Part shown: positions 5,788 through 6,945 of the stretch, in pieces
Layout: each line of letters opens with the position of its first letter
Numbering within the stretch: position 1 is the first letter of the stretch
Assembly: GCA_002421865.1 (NCBI GenBank)
Contig: DISE01000066.1
Coordinates: forward strand, 1 to 6,945
Direction of reading: 5' to 3'
DNA length: 6,945 bases
DNA from: Castellaniella sp. UBA6218
GTDB taxonomy: Bacteria; Pseudomonadota; Gammaproteobacteria; Burkholderiales; Burkholderiaceae_B
The notes under the pieces: model-generated
What the model saw: only the letters and a program-made list of their open reading frames with translations
Database searches by the model: none
Told to the model about the DNA's origin: nothing
Position numbers and translations under genes: made by a program

Positions 5788-6531
5788 TCAGTTGCGGGGA
5801 GCGGCGGCCAGGCGCAGCAGGGCATGCAAAGCGCCTTCCCCACCGTCATGCTCGCCGCATTGAACCCAGGCCTGGACGGCTTCCAGGCGACACAGGTGCT
5901 GGCGGATCGCGGCTTTCAGGACAGGTTCGCCCTGGCGTGAGCCGATGCCCTTGCCGTGAATGACGCGCACGCAGCGGATGTCGTGTTCCAGGCACGAGGC
6001 CAGGAAGCGGTCCAGGCGCTCCCGGGCCTGGTCCAGGGTGCTGCCGTGCAGATCCAGGGACGCCTGGGGAATCCATTTGCCGCGCCGCAGACCGCGCAGC
6101 AGGTCCGGACCGCAGCCCGCCTGCAGGAAGGCATCGGCCTCCGGATCGAAGGAGGGGGTTTTGCGCCGTTGTCGATGGGCGGGTGGCGCCACCCGGGACT
6201 CGGCGGCGCCCTGGGCGTGCGCGCGCCGGGCCAGCAGCAGGGATTCGGGATCGCGCCGCGCGCCGACCGCCCGGGCGCGCGGACCGTGATCCGGCAGAGG
6301 CTGCACAAAACGCATGGCCTGGCTGAACAGGGCGCGGTCGGACGGATCCAGCGGCGGGGCTTCGGCGGGCGAGTCGGCGCCGATCGCCGGCTCGCCGTCC
6401 GGTCGCGCAGCCGGACTCTGCACGCCGCGCCTCAGGCCTGGGGCGCGGCGCGTAACCGCCGGCGGTTCGGGCGGGACGGCCTCGGCACGCAGGCGGCGCA
6501 GATCGGCCAGGGACGACTTGGACGCCTTCAA
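5788..6531 (-). CDS. Smr (small MutS-related) domain protein, SmrA/SmrB-like endonuclease
   Basis: A 247-residue protein, if the TTG at 6531 is the start. The C-terminal Smr domain (about 155-242) carries the hallmark LDLHG (159-163) and VIHGKG (190-195), the catalytic and nucleic-acid-binding motifs of the family, and ends with a GGEGALHALLR segment. Just before it, PDLLRGLRRGKW (142-153) matches the connector seen in proteobacterial SmrA/SmrB. Further upstream, SDRALFSQAMRFVQPL (64-79) resembles the N-terminal helix of SmrB. The stretch between is Pro/Ala/Arg-rich and probably disordered. E. coli SmrB cuts mRNA at collided ribosomes; a similar role here is inference, since many Smr proteins are uncharacterised. 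The start is placed at TTG because it sits one base past the trxB stop with a GAAGG eight bases upstream. The in-frame ATG at 6651 would overlap trxB by 119 bases and adds only residues that look like out-of-frame trxB. Confidence 0.83.
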   Translation of the reverse strand: MKASKSSLADLRRLRAEAVPPEPPAVTRRAPGLRRGVQSPAARPDGEPAIGADSPAEAPPLDPSDRALFSQAMRFVQPLPDHGPRARAVGARRDPESLLLARRAHAQGAAESRVAPPAHRQRRKTPSFDPEADAFLQAGCGPDLLRGLRRGKWIPQASLDLHGSTLDQARERLDRFLASCLEHDIRCVRVIHGKGIGSRQGEPVLKAAIRQHLCRLEAVQAWVQCGEHDGGEGALHALLRLAAAPRN

Positions 6532-6532
6532 T

Positions 6533-6945
6533 TCAGTGGCCTTCGCTCTCCAGCCAGCGCTGGGCGTCCAGGGCGGCCATGCAGCCGGTGCCGGCGCTGG
6601 TGATGGCCTGGCGGTAGACGTGATCCTGGACATCGCCGGCGGCGAAGACACCGGGCACCGAGGTCATGGTCGCCAGGCCCTGCAGGCCGCTGCGGGTGGA
6701 GATGTAGCCGTTCTCCATGGCGATCTGGCCTTCGAAAATCGCCGTGTTGGGCTTGTGGCCGATGGCGATGAAGGCCCCGGTGACGGCCAGATCCTCGGTG
6801 TCGCCGCTGCGGTTGTCGCGCAGGCGCACGCCGGTGACGCCGGAATCGTCGCCCAGGACCTCGTCCAGTTCGCGGAACAGCGCCAGGCGCATATTGCCGT
6901 TTTCGACCTTGTCCATCAATTTGTCCACCAGGATGGGCTCGGCGC
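6533..6945 (-). CDS. trxB: Thioredoxin reductase, C-terminal part (partial)
   Basis: The last 136 residues of a low-molecular-weight thioredoxin reductase; the 5' part runs off the right edge of the window. TrxB uses NADPH and FAD to reduce thioredoxin in the cytoplasm. The visible part covers the end of the NADPH domain (AEPILVDKLMDKVENGN at the edge, then GVTGVRLRD and FIAIGHKPNTAIFEG) and the C-terminal FAD-binding segment (PGVFAAGDVQDHVYRQAI, SAGTGCMAALDA). By recall it matches E. coli TrxB closely throughout. The redox-active CxxC lies upstream, outside the window. The frame is open across the GTG at 6928 to the window edge, so that codon is an internal Val and not a start. The stop TGA (6535-6533) is one base before the likely TTG start of the Smr-protein gene, suggesting translational coupling. 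Confidence 0.96.
   Translation of the reverse strand, partial: AEPILVDKLMDKVENGNMRLALFRELDEVLGDDSGVTGVRLRDNRSGDTEDLAVTGAFIAIGHKPNTAIFEGQIAMENGYISTRSGLQGLATMTSVPGVFAAGDVQDHVYRQAITSAGTGCMAALDAQRWLESEGH
6540..6544 (-). promoter_or_regulatory. Ribosome binding site supporting a TTG start of the Smr-protein gene
   Basis: GAAGG on the - strand, inside the last codons of trxB, lies eight bases before the TTG at 6531-6529. Together with the position just past the trxB stop it decides the start of the Smr-protein gene. Confidence 0.5.

Noticed and set aside
5956..6603. 215-residue + strand open frame opposite the Smr gene and the trxB end
   Set aside because: The opposite strand carries the LDLHG and HGKG motifs and the trxB C-terminus. 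This frame has none.

Overview
The window reads as a compact chromosomal segment of a GC-rich proteobacterium. The gene content fits a beta-proteobacterium, with Burkholderiales/Alcaligenaceae (Bordetella/Achromobacter-like) the best guess. That guess is inference from GC-rich third codon positions, an EmrE-type SMR pump, a classical low-Mr TrxB and the gene neighbourhood; no rRNA or other marker gene is present. I see no tRNA, rRNA, insertion sequence, phage gene, attachment site or CRISPR array. Almost every base is coding or a short regulatory gap.

Left block (1-1983, + strand): the 3' end of etfA (electron transfer flavoprotein alpha), then a HTD2/MaoC-type hot-dog acyl-CoA hydratase, then a CitE-like HpcH/HpaI-family acyl-CoA lyase. 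They are co-directional with gaps of 37 and 55 bases, so they probably form an operon. The hydratase and lyase pair resembles the last two steps of C5-dicarboxyl-CoA breakdown (itaconyl/mesaconyl-CoA to citramalyl-CoA to acetyl-CoA plus pyruvate). No CoA transferase is visible in the window.

Middle block (2003-5202): a crotonase-fold protein on the - strand converges on the lyase with a 19-base gap. Its two canonical catalytic glutamates are replaced. It is divergent from a 712-residue GAF-GGDEF-EAL cyclic-di-GMP protein on the + strand. The 248-base gap between them carries a candidate sigma70 promoter for the GAF-GGDEF-EAL gene and a 13-base palindrome that could be an operator.

Right block (5312-6945, - strand): in transcription order, the 3' part of trxB (thioredoxin reductase), an Smr-domain nuclease-like protein apparently starting at a TTG one base past the trxB stop, and an EmrE-type small multidrug resistance pump. 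Two strong hairpins lie after the pump stop and probably end the transcription unit. They also separate it from the convergent GAF-GGDEF-EAL gene.

Nothing here is a clearly undescribed system. The points most worth a second look are the hydratase/lyase module, the crotonase with an altered active site, the cyclic-di-GMP protein with matching helical linkers on both sides of its GAF domain, and the translationally coupled trxB-Smr junction.
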